Shown: piece by piece, positions 5,160-14,840 of the stretch | Layout: each line of letters opens with the position of its first letter | Numbering within the stretch: the first letter of the stretch is position 1 | Assembly: GCA_017542915.1 (NCBI GenBank) | Contig: JAFXWI010000069.1 | Span: 1 to 18,026 of the forward strand | DNA: 18,026 nt | DNA from: Paludibacteraceae bacterium | GTDB taxonomy: Bacteria; Bacteroidota; Bacteroidia; Bacteroidales; Paludibacteraceae | Reading direction: 5' to 3' | The notes under the pieces: model-generated | Databases searched by the model: none | What the model was told of the DNA's origin: nothing | Seen by the model: the letters and a program-made list of their open reading frames with translations, nothing else | Made by a program: the position numbers and the translations under genes

Positions 5160-7037
5160 ATGAAACAGTTTGTACTTATTGTATTGGCAGCGATGATGGG
5201 CTTGGGCTCGGCAGAAGCTTGTCTGAACAAGGCGAAAGTGGAAAGCTCGCAGGCGAAAGCCTTGGCTTTGGGGCAGGAAGAGCTGACGATCTTGGTCATG
5301 GACACCACGCAGGCTTTGTTGCCGGAAGCGGAGATTCGCTTCGGGAAAAGTATCCTGCGCACGTCGTGGGACGGTCGCGCGGTGGTCAAAAGCGAGAGTC
5401 TGGCGAACGCCAAGACGATCTCCGTCAGCTGTGAGGGATACGAGGCAAAGAGTGGACGAGTGAAGGAGTTATCGAATGAACGAGTGCTGATCATCCGTCT
5501 GACACCGAAGAAAGACGCGGAAGGCAAGGCGAACGGCGGTAAGATCCTCGGAGGCACGAGAGAGCGGATGTCGAAAGGCACTCTACTCTACCGCACGATG
5601 GACACCGAGCCGATGGCGGAACCTGCGATGGTGACCACGGATCTGGCAGCCGAAGCGAGCCTTGCAGACCTCAAAGCCGAGTTGGAAGCAACGCCCGAAC
5701 TCTTTGTGGGCGGTCCCACAAGGAACATCTCCGCAGGCATGTTGACTGCCGGAGAAGTGAATGACTTTGCGAAATGGAACCTCTGGCCGATGGTAAGGGA
5801 TAGTATATTAGGTGAGTTCATCGACGAATGGAAAATAGCGCCGCGTGAACGTTACACCGTACAGGTGGTCACCAAACAAGGCGGTTATCCCATTGCTTCG
5901 CAGGACGTTAGCCTGATAGACGGAAACGGCAACACCCTCTTCCAAGCCGTGACGGACAATACCGGCAAAGCAGAGCTTTGGGGGGAACTAATTAAAAATG
6001 AAAAATTAAAAATTAAAAATGATCTCCGGATCCGTGTAGGGGATTACGTGGCGGAGGCGAAGAGTTGGCAAACGGTGGTGTTGGACGAGCCGTGCGACGT
6101 GAGCGATGCGGTAGATGTGATGTTCGTGTTCGATGCCACGGGTTCGATGGGTGACGAGTTGCGTTACCTGCAAGCCGAGATGCGGGATGTCATCGCTCGT
6201 GCGAAAGATGCAACAGGCGGTTTGGAGATCCGCACAGGAGCTGTGGTCTATCGGGATCATCAATACGACGAATACCTGACGCGTATCTCGCGTCTGACGG
6301 ACGACATCAGCGTGACGCAGCAGTTCATTGACCGTCAGGAAGCGAACGGCGGTGGAGACTACCCCGAGGCGGTTCCGGAAGCGCTGATGGCGGCGCTCAA
6401 CAGCGGAGGTTTTAGCAGCAACGCACGTGCGCGCATCGTGTTCCTTGTTTTAGACGCGCCTTGCCACCAAGACAGCGCTACGATAGCTCTCTTGCACGAA
6501 CAGATCCTCAACGCCGCAGCGATGGGCGTACGTATCGTGCCGGTCGTTTGCAGCGGTTTGGGAAAGAGCGGCGAGTACCTCATGCGTAGCATCGCGCTAA
6601 CGACCAACGGCACTTCGTTCTTCCTCACCGACGACTCGGGAATAGGTCACACGCACCTCAAACCCGCTACCGACAGCCTCAAAGTGGAGCACCTGAACGA
6701 TATGCTCGTTCGGACGATCGTGGAGTTCAGTTATATGCCGAATTGCGAGGGACACCGGGCAGAGGAGACGGACGAGAACGAGAACGATATGTTCGTACCT
6801 AATCCCTTTGAAATAAGCGATTTAGAGCTCATGGAGATAGATGTGACAGACTCCCCGACGACCTTGTATCTGGTGGATATCAGCGGTAAGTTGATCACGG
6901 TCTATGAAGGTCGTTTGGAGGAAGCCGGAGAGGCACAGTTAGCGCATTTACCGCTACCTCAACTGAGCACGGGTGTCTATTTCGTCAAAGCGTTCTATAA
7001 CGGTCAGTGGCACACTAAGAAAATACTGGTTCATTAA
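5160..7037 (+). CDS. Secreted vWA-domain protein with T9SS C-terminal sorting domain
   Basis: The 625-residue protein starts with a signal peptide (residues 1-20, MKQFVLIVLAAMMGLGSAEA). Residues about 40-115 form a beta-rich carboxypeptidase-regulatory/PEGA-like domain, and a second such segment spans about 232-300. A von Willebrand A domain covers about 319-525: the MIDAS reads DATGSM (325-330) and the second motif GGGDYPEAVPEAL is at 397-409, as in metal-binding vWA proteins. The end (about 545-625) fits a type A T9SS sorting domain: PNPF near 547, VDISGK, GVYFVKAF and the final HTKKILVH. The product should cross the outer membrane by the gliding/Por machinery and be surface-attached or released. 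An IKNEKLKIKN linker (278-287) comes from a heptamer array. No co-transcribed neighbour is visible. Its binding target is unknown. Confidence 0.85.
   Translation: MKQFVLIVLAAMMGLGSAEACLNKAKVESSQAKALALGQEELTILVMDTTQALLPEAEIRFGKSILRTSWDGRAVVKSESLANAKTISVSCEGYEAKSGRVKELSNERVLIIRLTPKKDAEGKANGGKILGGTRERMSKGTLLYRTMDTEPMAEPAMVTTDLAAEASLADLKAELEATPELFVGGPTRNISAGMLTAGEVNDFAKWNLWPMVRDSILGEFIDEWKIAPRERYTVQVVTKQGGYPIASQDVSLIDGNGNTLFQAVTDNTGKAELWGELIKNEKLKIKNDLRIRVGDYVAEAKSWQTVVLDEPCDVSDAVDVMFVFDATGSMGDELRYLQAEMRDVIARAKDATGGLEIRTGAVVYRDHQYDEYLTRISRLTDDISVTQQFIDRQEANGGGDYPEAVPEALMAALNSGGFSSNARARIVFLVLDAPCHQDSATIALLHEQILNAAAMGVRIVPVVCSGLGKSGEYLMRSIALTTNGTSFFLTDDSGIGHTHLKPATDSLKVEHLNDMLVRTIVEFSYMPNCEGHRAEETDENENDMFVPNPFEISDLELMEIDVTDSPTTLYLVDISGKLITVYEGRLEEAGEAQLAHLPLPQLSTGVYFVKAFYNGQWHTKKILVH
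5994..6021. repeat. Heptamer array (AAAAATG/AAAAATT x4) inside the vWA gene
   Basis: Units AAAAATG, AAAAATT, AAAAATT and AAAAATG read in frame as the lysine-rich linker IKNEKLKIKND, just before the vWA domain. The composition differs sharply from the GC-richer flanking codons. Confidence 0.85.
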
Positions 7038-7062
7038 TTAAACTTGTCCACGTGATCTTTGA

Positions 7063-7471
7063 GATTTTTAGACAAAAACATAAAAAACCCCTTTGTATGC
7101 TTTAGCGCTTTGCGCTTTACGTACTTTGATGCTAAAAACTCCTTGTGAGTAAACTCCCAGATAGTTTTTATCCCCAAACTCCGCAACTCTTCGAGTTAAA
7201 GCATCCAAAGGAAATAAACATACAAAACATTTTAAAAAATTAGTTCAATTAGTTCAATTCGCCTTTATTAATTAAAACGGCTAATTATGCGAATTAAACG
7301 AATTTGTTTTTTAGGTTTATTGCCGAAGGCGTTTGTACTCCGCAAGGAGTGTAGATTTGGGCGATGGAGCGTCATGGGAGCTTGCTCACAAGGACGATCA
7401 AGCGAACAAAGATACAAGAGCCCAAAGGGCTACAAACGACAAGGGGTTTTTATCGGTTTTTGTCTAAAATC
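7063..7471. repeat. Long imperfect palindrome made of two inverted hairpin-rich modules
   Basis: Outer arms 7063-7095 and 7440-7471 are inverted copies (GATTTT(T)AGACAAAAAC, then ATAAAAA..CCCCTT). The left module is closed by a 15-bp stem with one mismatch (7090-7104 with 7197-7211) and holds AGCGC-TTT-GCGCT (7104-7116) and AACTC-TTC-GAGTT (7185-7197). The right module is closed by CGTTTGTA/TACAAACG (7330-7337 with 7431-7438) and holds ACTCC-GCAA-GGAGT (7337-7350), GAGC-TT-GCTC (7378-7387) and AGCCC-AAA-GGGCT (7419-7431). The inner arms 7243-7257 and 7288-7302 pair at 13 of 15 positions. No convincing coding region is seen here. It could act as a terminator or be a mobile or recombination-derived element. 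Confidence 0.65.
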
Positions 7472-7475
7472 AACT

Positions 7476-7499
7476 ACCAAGAAAATAGTGGTTCATTAA
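7476..7499 (+). repeat. Direct copy of the T9SS gene's 3' end
   Basis: Twenty-two of 24 positions match 7014-7037, the last codons and stop of the vWA gene. The copy reads TTKKIVVH-stop, against HTKKILVH-stop at the gene. The two copies flank the palindromic element, so it may mark a duplication or a remnant of a second T9SS gene. Confidence 0.7.
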
Positions 7500-7526
7500 A
7501 AAAATGCACCTTCGATTAAGAAAAGT

Positions 7527-7559
7527 GGCATAAACATTTGTTTATGTCATTTTTTTTTC
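7527..7559 (+). terminator. Intrinsic terminator just before the valS promoter
   Basis: TGGCATAAACA (7527-7537) pairs with TGTTTATGTCA (7539-7549; one G-U pair) to form a hairpin, followed by a run of T to 7558. It would end rightward transcripts from the T9SS region. The downstream arm and T-tract also form the -33 region and spacer of the valS promoter. Confidence 0.6.
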
Positions 7560-7570
7560 GTACCTTTGCA
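7538..7570 (+). promoter_or_regulatory. Promoter of the valS-uvrA-antiporter operon
   Basis: TTGT (7538-7541), 19 nt, then TACCTTTGCA (7561-7570) fit the Bacteroidota promoter. The -33 box lies inside the terminator hairpin. The leader of about 55 nt holds a heptamer array. Confidence 0.78.
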
Positions 7571-7590
7571 GCCGTTTTTGAAAAATGACT

Positions 7591-7625
7591 TCTGAATTCT
7601 AAAATCTGACATCTGAAATCTATTA
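7591..7625. repeat. Heptamer array (TCTGAAT, TCTAAAA, TCTGACA, TCTGAAA, TCTATTA) in the valS leader
   Basis: TCT recurs at 7591, 7598, 7605, 7612 and 7619, exactly every 7 bp, in the untranslated leader of valS. Confidence 0.8.
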
Positions 7626-7631
7626 AAATAT

Positions 7632-10307
7632 ATGGAAGCAAAGTACAATCCGACAGACATCGAAGCCCGCTGGTATCAGTATTGGCTCGACAACAAACTC
7701 TTTCATAGCGAGCCGGACGGCCGCGATCCGTTTACTATCGTTATTCCGCCACCCAATGTGACCGGTGTGCTGCACATGGGACACGTCCTGAACGAGACGA
7801 TTCAGGACATCCTCGTTCGTCGTGCACGTCTCGAGGGCAAGAACGCGTGCTGGGTACCGGGTACCGACCATGCGTCTATCGCAACGGAAGCGAAAGTGAT
7901 CAAACGCCTCAAGGAGCAAGGTATCAATAAATCCGACCTGACCCGCGAGGAGTTCCTCAAACACGCGTGGGCGTGGACGGACGAACACGGAGGCATCATC
8001 TTGAAGCAGCTCCGCAAACTCGGCTGTTCCTGCGACTGGGACCGTACGTCCTTCACCATGGACGAGACCCGTTCGAAAGCGGTTATCAAAGTGTTCTGCG
8101 ACCTCTATAAGAAAGGTCTTATCTACCGCGGTCTGCGTATGGTCAACTGGGATCCCGAGCGTCAGACTGCTCTCTCCGACGAGGAGGTGATCTACCACGA
8201 CGAGCATAATAAGTTCTACTACCTGCGCTACGAAGTAGCGGAAGAGCCGGGCAAGTACGCCATCGTCGCTACTACTCGTCCGGAGACCATCTTTGGCGAT
8301 ATAGCAGTCTGCATCAACCCCAAAGAAGAGAAAAACCAGTGGCTCAAAGGCAAACACGTGATCGTACCGGGTGTGGGTCGTGTGATCCCGATTATCGAAG
8401 ACCGTTACGTAGAGATCGGTTTCGGTACCGGTTGCCTCAAAGTGACTCCGGCACACGATGTGAACGACTACGCCCTTGGTCAGAAATACAACCTCAAGAC
8501 CATTGACATCTTCACGCCGGATGCGCATCTGAACATGGACACGGTAGAACCCGAACTCCAAGCTAACGTACGCAAGTACCACGGCATGGATCGTTTCGAC
8601 TGCCGCAAGCAGATTGTGGAAGATTTGCAGGCTGCGGGTCTCGTGGAGAAGATCGAGGACTACGACAATAAAGTGGGTTATTCCGAGCGTACGAACGTAC
8701 CTATCGAGCCGCGTTTGAGCCTCCAGTGGTTTGTCAAGATGCAGCATTTTGCTAACATCGCCCTGCCGCCGGTAATGAACGACGAGATCGTTTTCTATCC
8801 CGCCAAATACAAGAACACCTACCGCAACTGGCTTGAGAACATCAAAGATTGGTGTATTTCCCGCCAACTCTGGTGGGGTCACCGCATTCCGGCATGGTAT
8901 GACGCGGAACTTCTTGCTGAGACCGGTTTGGAGAACTACCCGGACGACAAGATTCTTGTCTGCGAAGGAGACCCGAATGTACAAGGGAACAATGTACAAG
9001 GTACAAAGGTGAAATGGGTTCAAGACGAGGGTGCGCTGGATACATGGTTCAGCTCGTGGTTGTGGCCGATTTCCTTGTTTGACGGTATCGAGAACCCGAA
9101 CAACAAAGAGATCAACTATTACTACCCGACCGCAGACCTCGTAACGGGACCGGACATCATCTTCTTCTGGGTAGCCCGTATGATCATGGCGGGTTACGAG
9201 TACGTCGGCAAGATGCCGTTCAAGCACGTCTATTTCACCGGTATCGTGCGTGATAAACTGGGTCGTAAGATGTCCAAGAGCTTAGGTAACAGTCCCGATC
9301 CGCTGGATCTCATCGAGCGTTTTGGCGCCGACGGTGTGCGTATGGGTATTCTGCTGAGCGCTCCTGCCGGAAACGACATCCTCTATGATGATGCCCTCTG
9401 CGAGCAGGGAAGGAACTTCTGCAATAAGATCTGGAACTGCTTCCGTTTGGTCAAAGGCTGGGAGGTAGTCGAAAGTCAAAAGTCAAAAGTTGAAAGCCAG
9501 CAAGCCATCCAATGGTTTGATGCAAAGCTTCAAGAAACGGAGAAAGTAATAGCCGACCTGTTCAGCAAATATCGTCTGAGCGAGGCACTCATGGAGATCT
9601 ACAAACTCTACTGCGACGAGTTCAGCGGCTGGTATCTGGAGATGATCAAACCTGCATACCAACAGCCTATCGACCGCGCTACGTACGAAGCCACCCTTGC
9701 GTTCTTCGACCGCTTGCTCGTACTGCTTCATCCGTTCATGCCGTTCATCACCGAGGAACTGTGGCAGAACCTCTATGAGCGCAAAGAAGGAGAATCGATA
9801 ATGATCGCTTCGCTCAATGATGCAAATGGTGACGCTCCGCTTAATGGTGAAATTCTCTCCGATATTGAGACTCTCAAGGAGATTGTCTCCGGCGTACGTA
9901 ATGTGCGTGCATCGAAGAACATCCCGCAGAAGGAGAAACTGACGCTCTATTTCGAAGGAGCAGATAGCTACGAGTTTGCCGCCCTTTTGCAGAAACTGGC
10001 AAACTGTGAACTTGGCGACTCTAAACTTCTCTCAACTCTCAACTCTCAACTCTCCACTTTCTTAGTAGGTACCACCGAGTTCGCTATTCCGATGGACGCG
10101 TTCATCAACGTAGTGGAAGAGCTCAAGAAACTCGAAGCGGATCTCGCTCATCAGCAAGGCTTCCTCAAAGGCGTCATTGCGAAGCTGAGCAACGAGCGCT
10201 TCGTAGCAAACGCCAAACCCGAGATCGTTGAACTCGAGCGCAAGAAGAAAGCCGATGCCGAAGCACGTATTGAAGCGCTTCAACAGGCGATTAAAGCGCT
10301 TCAATAA
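7632..10307 (+). CDS. valS: Valyl-tRNA synthetase
   Basis: The 891-residue class I synthetase charges tRNA-Val in the cytoplasm. The HIGH motif is HMGH (48-51, in [11 protein letters not shown]) and the KMSKS loop is at 546-550 ([15 protein letters not shown]). Other family signatures are [13 protein letters not shown], the editing (CP1) region with [11 protein letters not shown] and TPAHDVNDY, and [17 protein letters not shown]. The anticodon-binding domain and a C-terminal coiled-coil arm (about 830-891, rich in K, E and A) complete it. Length is normal. Three heptamer arrays are translated in it as linkers: [11 protein letters not shown] (about 450), [13 protein letters not shown] (612-624, between catalytic and anticodon domains) and [12 protein letters not shown] (about 800). 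The start follows a clear promoter. uvrA begins within 30 nt of the stop. Confidence 0.98.
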   Translation: MEAKYNPTDIEARWYQYWLDNKLFHSEPDGRDPFTIVIPPPNVTGVLHMGHVLNETIQDILVRRARLEGKNACWVPGTDHASIATEAKVIKRLKEQGINKSDLTREEFLKHAWAWTDEHGGIILKQLRKLGCSCDWDRTSFTMDETRSKAVIKVFCDLYKKGLIYRGLRMVNWDPERQTALSDEEVIYHDEHNKFYYLRYEVAEEPGKYAIVATTRPETIFGDIAVCINPKEEKNQWLKGKHVIVPGVGRVIPIIEDRYVEIGFGTGCLKVTPAHDVNDYALGQKYNLKTIDIFTPDAHLNMDTVEPELQANVRKYHGMDRFDCRKQIVEDLQAAGLVEKIEDYDNKVGYSERTNVPIEPRLSLQWFVKMQHFANIALPPVMNDEIVFYPAKYKNTYRNWLENIKDWCISRQLWWGHRIPAWYDAELLAETGLENYPDDKILVCEGDPNVQGNNVQGTKVKWVQDEGALDTWFSSWLWPISLFDGIENPNNKEINYYYPTADLVTGPDIIFFWVARMIMAGYEYVGKMPFKHVYFTGIVRDKLGRKMSKSLGNSPDPLDLIERFGADGVRMGILLSAPAGNDILYDDALCEQGRNFCNKIWNCFRLVKGWEVVESQKSKVESQQAIQWFDAKLQETEKVIADLFSKYRLSEALMEIYKLYCDEFSGWYLEMIKPAYQQPIDRATYEATLAFFDRLLVLLHPFMPFITEELWQNLYERKEGESIMIASLNDANGDAPLNGEILSDIETLKEIVSGVRNVRASKNIPQKEKLTLYFEGADSYEFAALLQKLANCELGDSKLLSTLNSQLSTFLVGTTEFAIPMDAFINVVEELKKLEADLAHQQGFLKGVIAKLSNERFVANAKPEIVELERKKKADAEARIEALQQAIKALQ
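8979..9007. repeat. GTACAAG repeat inside valS
   Basis: GTACAAG (8979), an 8-nt spacer, GTACAAG (8994) and GTACAAA (9001) encode [11 protein letters not shown]. The periodicity is 15 then 7, slightly less regular than the other arrays. Confidence 0.6.
9465..9499. repeat. Heptamer array (AAAGTCA type) inside valS
   Basis: Units GTAGTCG, AAAGTCA, AAAGTCA, AAAGTTG and AAAGCCA are contiguous. They encode the [13 protein letters not shown] linker between the catalytic and anticodon-binding domains. Confidence 0.85.
10034..10054. repeat. Heptamer array (AACTCTC x3) inside valS
   Basis: Three perfect AACTCTC units encode TLNSQLS in the linker before the C-terminal arm of ValS. Confidence 0.85.
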
Positions 10308-10308
10308 A

Positions 10309-10336
10309 TTGTACATTGTACATTGTAAATTGTACA
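10309..10336. repeat. Heptamer array (TTGTACA x4) at the valS-uvrA junction
   Basis: Units TTGTACA (10309), TTGTACA (10316), TTGTAAA (10323) and TTGTACA (10330) bring a TTG into each reading frame in turn, immediately before the uvrA start region. Confidence 0.85.
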
Positions 10337-12985
10337 TTGGTTAACGAAGGCAACATAGAAGTTATAGGCGCGAGGGTACATAACCTCAAGAACATCAGCG
10401 TCACTATTCCCCGCAAACGACTGACGGTCATCACCGGCCTCAGTGGTTCGGGGAAGTCTTCGTTGGCATTCGACACCATCTTCGCAGAAGGTCAGAGACG
10501 GTACATGGAGACATTCTCATCGTACGCCCGTGGGTTCATTGGAAACATGCAACGCCCGGACGTAGATAAGATAACCGGTCTGAGTCCGGTGATCTCCATT
10601 GACCAGAAGACCACCACCAAGAACCCTCGTTCGACAGTGGGTACTATCACCGAGGTGTATGATTTTCTGCGTCTTCTCTATGCCCGAGCCGGACAAGCCT
10701 ATTCGTACCTCTCCGGCAAACCGATGATTAAGTTCACCGACGAACAGATCATCGACCTTATTCTCCGTGAGTACGGCGGCAAGAAGATCTTGCTGTTAGC
10801 ACCTCTCGTTAATGGGCGCAAAGGACACTACAAGGAGCTTTTCGAGACGATCCGCAAGAAAGGCTTTGTGCATGTGCGTGTGGACGGCGAGGTGCAAGAG
10901 ATAGTAGCGGGCATGAAACTGGATCGCTACAAGACGCACAGCATCGAGGTGGTGGTGGATAGGTTAAAGGTGAAAGGTGAAAGGTTAAAGGACGAAGGAA
11001 CAGAAGACGACTTACGTCGTATTCGGCAGTCGGTGGATCGTGCGATGACGCAGGGCAACGGTATCATGATGATTGCTGACGAAGCAGGGAACACCCGTTT
11101 CATGAGCCGTAACCTCATGTGCCCCGAGACCGGACTCAGTTACCAAGAGCCTGCTCCGCACACTTTCTCGTTCAACAGCCCATCGGGGTGGTGTCCGTGC
11201 TGCAAAGGACTGGGAAAAATAAAGAGTTCAGAGATCAGCCTTCAGCAGTCAGACACCTTCGATGAAGCGATCCAACAGGATAACTGGTGGGAAGAGTTGC
11301 AGGAGTTATCGGCAACTACTATCTCCGAAGAGGAGGAAGAACAAGAGGAATATGTCGTTTGTCCCGAATGTCACGGAAAACGTCTGAGCAAAGAAGCACT
11401 CAGTTACAGGCTTGGCAAATACTCTATCTCTGACCTTTCCGAGATGGACATTGACGAGCTGATCAACACCTTAGAGCGCTTCCAAGTTCCCTCAGAGGAG
11501 AAGAACGAGGAGGGCTTATCCTCCAAACAGCAATCGATCGCGGAACCTATTCTCAAAGAGATCATCACCAGGCTTCGGTTCATGCAATCGGTCGGACTGA
11601 GTTATCTCTCTCTGAACCGTTCGAGCGAGTCTCTCTCGGGCGGTGAGAGCCAACGCATACGTCTGGCTACGCAGATCGGCAGCCGTCTGGTGAACGTGCT
11701 CTACATCCTCGACGAGCCTTCCATCGGACTCCATCAACGCGATAACCAACGTCTCATCGACAGCCTCAAGGAGTTGCGTGATATGAATAACTCCGTCATC
11801 GTCGTGGAGCACGACGAGCAGATGATGCGCGAGGCGGACTGGATCGTGGACATCGGTCCGAAAGCCGGTCGTCTGGGCGGTAATGTGCTCTTTAGTGGCA
11901 CGCCGGAAGATCTGCTTAAGACGGATACGCTGACGGCACAGTACCTCAATGGAAAATTAAAAATTAAAAATTACGAATTAAAAATTGATTCTCCGGCTAC
12001 GCCTGATAGACAGATTGTGTTGTCCGGATGTACGGGGAATAACCTCAAGAACGTGACGGTGAAGATTCCGTTGGGTCAGATGGTGTGTGTGACCGGCGTG
12101 AGCGGCAGTGGAAAAAGCACCCTGATTAACCAGACGCTCTACCCTATTCTGAGTCAGAAGTTCTATCGCTCCAAGACTGCCCCGCTGCCCTATAAGAGCA
12201 TTGAGGGCGTTCAGTTCATCGATAAGATCATCAATGTCGATCAATCGCCTATTGGTCGTACGCCTCGCTCTAATCCGGCGACTTATACCAATGTGTTCAA
12301 CGACATCCGTGACCTCTTTGCTCAACTGCCGGAAGCGAAGATACGAGGCTGGAAAGCAGGTCGTTTCTCGTTCAACGCCAAAGGCGGACGATGCGAGGAG
12401 TGTATGGGTAACGGCTACAAGACGATCCAGATGCATTTCATGCCGGATGTGTATGTGCCCTGCGAAGTGTGCGGCGGTCAGCGTTACAACCGAGAGACCC
12501 TCGAAGTACGGTGGAAAGGTAAGACCATCGCTGACATCTTGGAAATGACGGTCAATCAAGCGGTGGAGTTCTTTGAGCCGCAGCCGAAGATCCTTCGTAA
12601 GATCAAAACGATCCAAGACGTAGGACTCGGTTACATCAAACTCGGTCAATCGTCCACAAGCCTCAGCGGTGGTGAGAGTCAGCGTATCAAATTAGCGACC
12701 GAGCTCTCCCGTCCGTCCACCGGCAAGACCTTATATATATTAGATGAACCCACGACAGGTCTGCATTTCGAGGACATCCGCGTGCTCTTAGGCGTGCTGC
12801 GTCGGTTAGTGGAGAAAGGTAACACCGTCCTCATCATCGAACACAACACCGATGTCATCCGCGCTTGTAACTGGATCATCGACATGGGTCCAGAAGGCGG
12901 ACGAGGAGGCGGTACCGTCGTAGCCGAAGGAACGGTCGAAGACCTGCGTAACAACCCCAAAAGTATCACCGGAAAATTCATATGA
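10337..12985 (+). CDS. uvrA: Excinuclease ABC subunit A
   Basis: UvrA is the damage-recognising ATPase of nucleotide excision repair and loads UvrB in the cytoplasm. Two ABC modules are complete: Walker A GLSGSGKS (34-41) and GVSGSGKS (about 586), signatures SLSGGESQR (twice), and Walker [13 protein letters not shown] and [12 protein letters not shown]. Zinc-finger cysteine pairs are CPCC and CPEC in the first half and CEEC and CEVC in the second. No ATG exists between the valS stop and the first conserved block. The start is set at TTG 10337 ([19 protein letters not shown]), which gives the usual N-terminus; TTG 10316 would add seven repeat-coded residues. At 882 residues it is somewhat shorter than the usual 940. 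Two heptamer arrays are translated as [13 protein letters not shown] (about 209-220) and [13 protein letters not shown] (about 539-550). Confidence 0.96.
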   Translation: MVNEGNIEVIGARVHNLKNISVTIPRKRLTVITGLSGSGKSSLAFDTIFAEGQRRYMETFSSYARGFIGNMQRPDVDKITGLSPVISIDQKTTTKNPRSTVGTITEVYDFLRLLYARAGQAYSYLSGKPMIKFTDEQIIDLILREYGGKKILLLAPLVNGRKGHYKELFETIRKKGFVHVRVDGEVQEIVAGMKLDRYKTHSIEVVVDRLKVKGERLKDEGTEDDLRRIRQSVDRAMTQGNGIMMIADEAGNTRFMSRNLMCPETGLSYQEPAPHTFSFNSPSGWCPCCKGLGKIKSSEISLQQSDTFDEAIQQDNWWEELQELSATTISEEEEEQEEYVVCPECHGKRLSKEALSYRLGKYSISDLSEMDIDELINTLERFQVPSEEKNEEGLSSKQQSIAEPILKEIITRLRFMQSVGLSYLSLNRSSESLSGGESQRIRLATQIGSRLVNVLYILDEPSIGLHQRDNQRLIDSLKELRDMNNSVIVVEHDEQMMREADWIVDIGPKAGRLGGNVLFSGTPEDLLKTDTLTAQYLNGKLKIKNYELKIDSPATPDRQIVLSGCTGNNLKNVTVKIPLGQMVCVTGVSGSGKSTLINQTLYPILSQKFYRSKTAPLPYKSIEGVQFIDKIINVDQSPIGRTPRSNPATYTNVFNDIRDLFAQLPEAKIRGWKAGRFSFNAKGGRCEECMGNGYKTIQMHFMPDVYVPCEVCGGQRYNRETLEVRWKGKTIADILEMTVNQAVEFFEPQPKILRKIKTIQDVGLGYIKLGQSSTSLSGGESQRIKLATELSRPSTGKTLYILDEPTTGLHFEDIRVLLGVLRRLVEKGNTVLIIEHNTDVIRACNWIIDMGPEGGRGGGTVVAEGTVEDLRNNPKSITGKFI
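10962..10996. repeat. Heptamer array (GGTTAAA/GGTGAAA) inside uvrA
   Basis: Units GGTTAAA, GGTGAAA, GGTGAAA, GGTTAAA and GGACGAA are contiguous and encode [13 protein letters not shown] in the UvrB-binding/insertion region of the first half. Confidence 0.85.
11951..11985. repeat. Heptamer array (TAAAAAT) inside uvrA
   Basis: Units GGAAAAT, TAAAAAT, TAAAAAT, TACGAAT and TAAAAAT encode [12 protein letters not shown], in the linker joining the two ABC halves. Confidence 0.85.
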
Positions 12986-14835
12986 TCACCAACCCTTTAA
13001 TCATCATTGCCCTTTTGCTTGCCATCGTTCTGGTGGTTCCGATGGTATGCCGCAAGATACGTATCCCGAGTATTGTCGGGTTTATCATTGTGGGATGTAT
13101 CGTGGGTCCCAATGGTCTTCATCTGTTTCAGGGCAGCGACGCGATTCAGGCTTTGGGTAAGATCGGCATCCTCTATATCATGCTCCAAGCGGGTATTGAG
13201 GTGGATATCAATGACTTCCGGCAACATCGTAACTACTCCCTTCTCTTCGGTTTCTATTCGTTCATCGTACCTTTCGTGTTAGGTGTACTGAGCGGTTTAG
13301 CCTTGGGTTTCAATGGGGTAACGAGTACGCTGCTCGGTGCTATGTACGGCAGTCACACGCTCATGACGTACCCTATCGTAAGCCGTTATGGTGTGCAGAA
13401 AAACAGCGCGGTGAACATCGCCGTCGGCGGTACGATGCTCACGATCTCTTTGGCGCTCCTCGTGTTAGCCATCATCAAGAGTAACTTCATCTATACCGAT
13501 GCGATGACCACAGGTACCCTCATTGCCCGTGTGGTCATTACGGTAGTGCTCATCGTCCTCGTCTTCCCTTGGCTTGTACAGCGGTTCTTCAAACATACGC
13601 AAGACCCGAACACGGGTTTCCTTGTGGTGATGACGGTGATGGTGGTCTCCGCCTTGCTGGCAGACTGGTCGGGTTTGGAAGGCATCCTTGGTGCTTTCAT
13701 CTGCGGCGCAGCGATGAACAAGTTGGTGCCTAACCTCAGTCCCGTGATGATGCGCATCAACTTCGTGGGAAACAATATCTTCGTGCCGTTGTTCCTCTTA
13801 GGTGTCGGTTTTCTGATAGATGCTTCGCTGATATGGCATAGCTGGACGACGCTTATTATCGCCGTGGTGATGGTTGCTACCAAACTCATCGGCAAATGGA
13901 TAGCGGCATGGATTGCCCAGAAGAATTTCGGCATGCAGCCGGTAGAGCGACAACTCATGTTCGGTCTGACGCACGCTACGGCAGCAGGCACCTTGGCGAT
14001 CGTCACCATCGGTTACGAGACCGGCATCTTCAACACCGAGATCCTCAATGCCTCCGTGGTGATGATCCTTGCCCTCTGTTCCTCGTCTTCGTTCATCACC
14101 GAGTATGCGGCTAAACGGCTTGCCTTGCAGGAAGAAGCGCGTCTCGAAGCAGAAAAAACGAATAACCAGTGGCTCATGCTGACTGTGGGCGAGAACCGGC
14201 ACTACGAACTCAAAGAGTTAAGCGAGCTAAGCGAACTGGACGAACCCGAGTTGTCCTCTGAGAGCGACTGGAGCGATGCCCATACGCTCATCAACAGCCA
14301 AAGCAAAGCGGCGATCATTTATCACCCTGCTCAACCGCTGAACACGATCAACAGGCTCTTGGTAGCCGTGCCTCGTTATGCCGAGAAAGAGCACGATTTC
14401 ATCTCCTGTTTCGGTCTCGTACGAAGACTGAGCAGCCAGATTGGCGCACGTGTCATCTTCTATACCAACGAAGAGACCCAGCACGCCCTGCAGGCTTTCT
14501 GCCGACGCAAAGGCAAATTCCTCCGTGCGTCATACAGAGAGATGGAAGCGTGGGAAGATGTGCTGATGATTGCCAAACAGATGAAACAGGACGACCTGAT
14601 CGTGCTTATCAATGCCCGTCCGTCCACCCCGAGCTACAACCCGCTCTTTGAGCAGGTACCGGATGTGTTAGGTAAGTTCTTCACCGACCATAGTTACATG
14701 GTCGTTTACCCCGAGCAGCAGACCGGTGCCGCTATACCGGATATTCTCACCGGCGACAACACGCAAGCAAGCCGCACTTGGTCTATCATCAGTACGATCA
14801 AAAAGAAAATCGTGGAGAAAATCCAGAAAGGCTAA
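12982..14835 (+). CDS. Cation/proton antiporter, CPA2 (Kef/NapA-like) family
   Basis: The 617-residue inner-membrane protein has about 12 hydrophobic segments in residues 1-380, starting LIIIALLLAIVLVVPMVCRK. It carries CPA2 signatures: IPSIVGFIIVGCIVGPNGL near 30, and GKIGILYIMLQAGIEVDINDF (about 60-80) in place of the usual LLF..GLE motif. Further on are LTHATAAGTLAIVTIGYETGIF and an SSFITEYAA end to the membrane part. The C-terminal 220 residues are soluble and may be a universal-stress-like nucleotide-binding domain (RLLVAVPRY...FISCFGLVRRLSSQIGARVIFYT). No TrkA-N/RCK motif is seen. The ATG overlaps the uvrA stop as ATGA, so the two are translationally coupled. The ion (Na+ or K+) cannot be told. 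Confidence 0.88.
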   Translation: MITNPLIIIALLLAIVLVVPMVCRKIRIPSIVGFIIVGCIVGPNGLHLFQGSDAIQALGKIGILYIMLQAGIEVDINDFRQHRNYSLLFGFYSFIVPFVLGVLSGLALGFNGVTSTLLGAMYGSHTLMTYPIVSRYGVQKNSAVNIAVGGTMLTISLALLVLAIIKSNFIYTDAMTTGTLIARVVITVVLIVLVFPWLVQRFFKHTQDPNTGFLVVMTVMVVSALLADWSGLEGILGAFICGAAMNKLVPNLSPVMMRINFVGNNIFVPLFLLGVGFLIDASLIWHSWTTLIIAVVMVATKLIGKWIAAWIAQKNFGMQPVERQLMFGLTHATAAGTLAIVTIGYETGIFNTEILNASVVMILALCSSSSFITEYAAKRLALQEEARLEAEKTNNQWLMLTVGENRHYELKELSELSELDEPELSSESDWSDAHTLINSQSKAAIIYHPAQPLNTINRLLVAVPRYAEKEHDFISCFGLVRRLSSQIGARVIFYTNEETQHALQAFCRRKGKFLRASYREMEAWEDVLMIAKQMKQDDLIVLINARPSTPSYNPLFEQVPDVLGKFFTDHSYMVVYPEQQTGAAIPDILTGDNTQASRTWSIISTIKKKIVEKIQKG

Positions 14836-14840
14836 AGGTG

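Noticed and set aside
7287..7499. 70-residue plus-strand open frame starting MRIKRICFLGLL
   Set aside because: Most of it runs through the hairpin-rich inverted modules, its residues are low-complexity K/R/G, and no promoter precedes it. Only its last 18 residues resemble a sorting-domain tail.
7623..9227. 534-residue minus-strand open frame opposite valS
   Set aside because: It is antisense to the fully conserved valS coding sequence and is a codon-bias shadow; no motif or promoter supports it.
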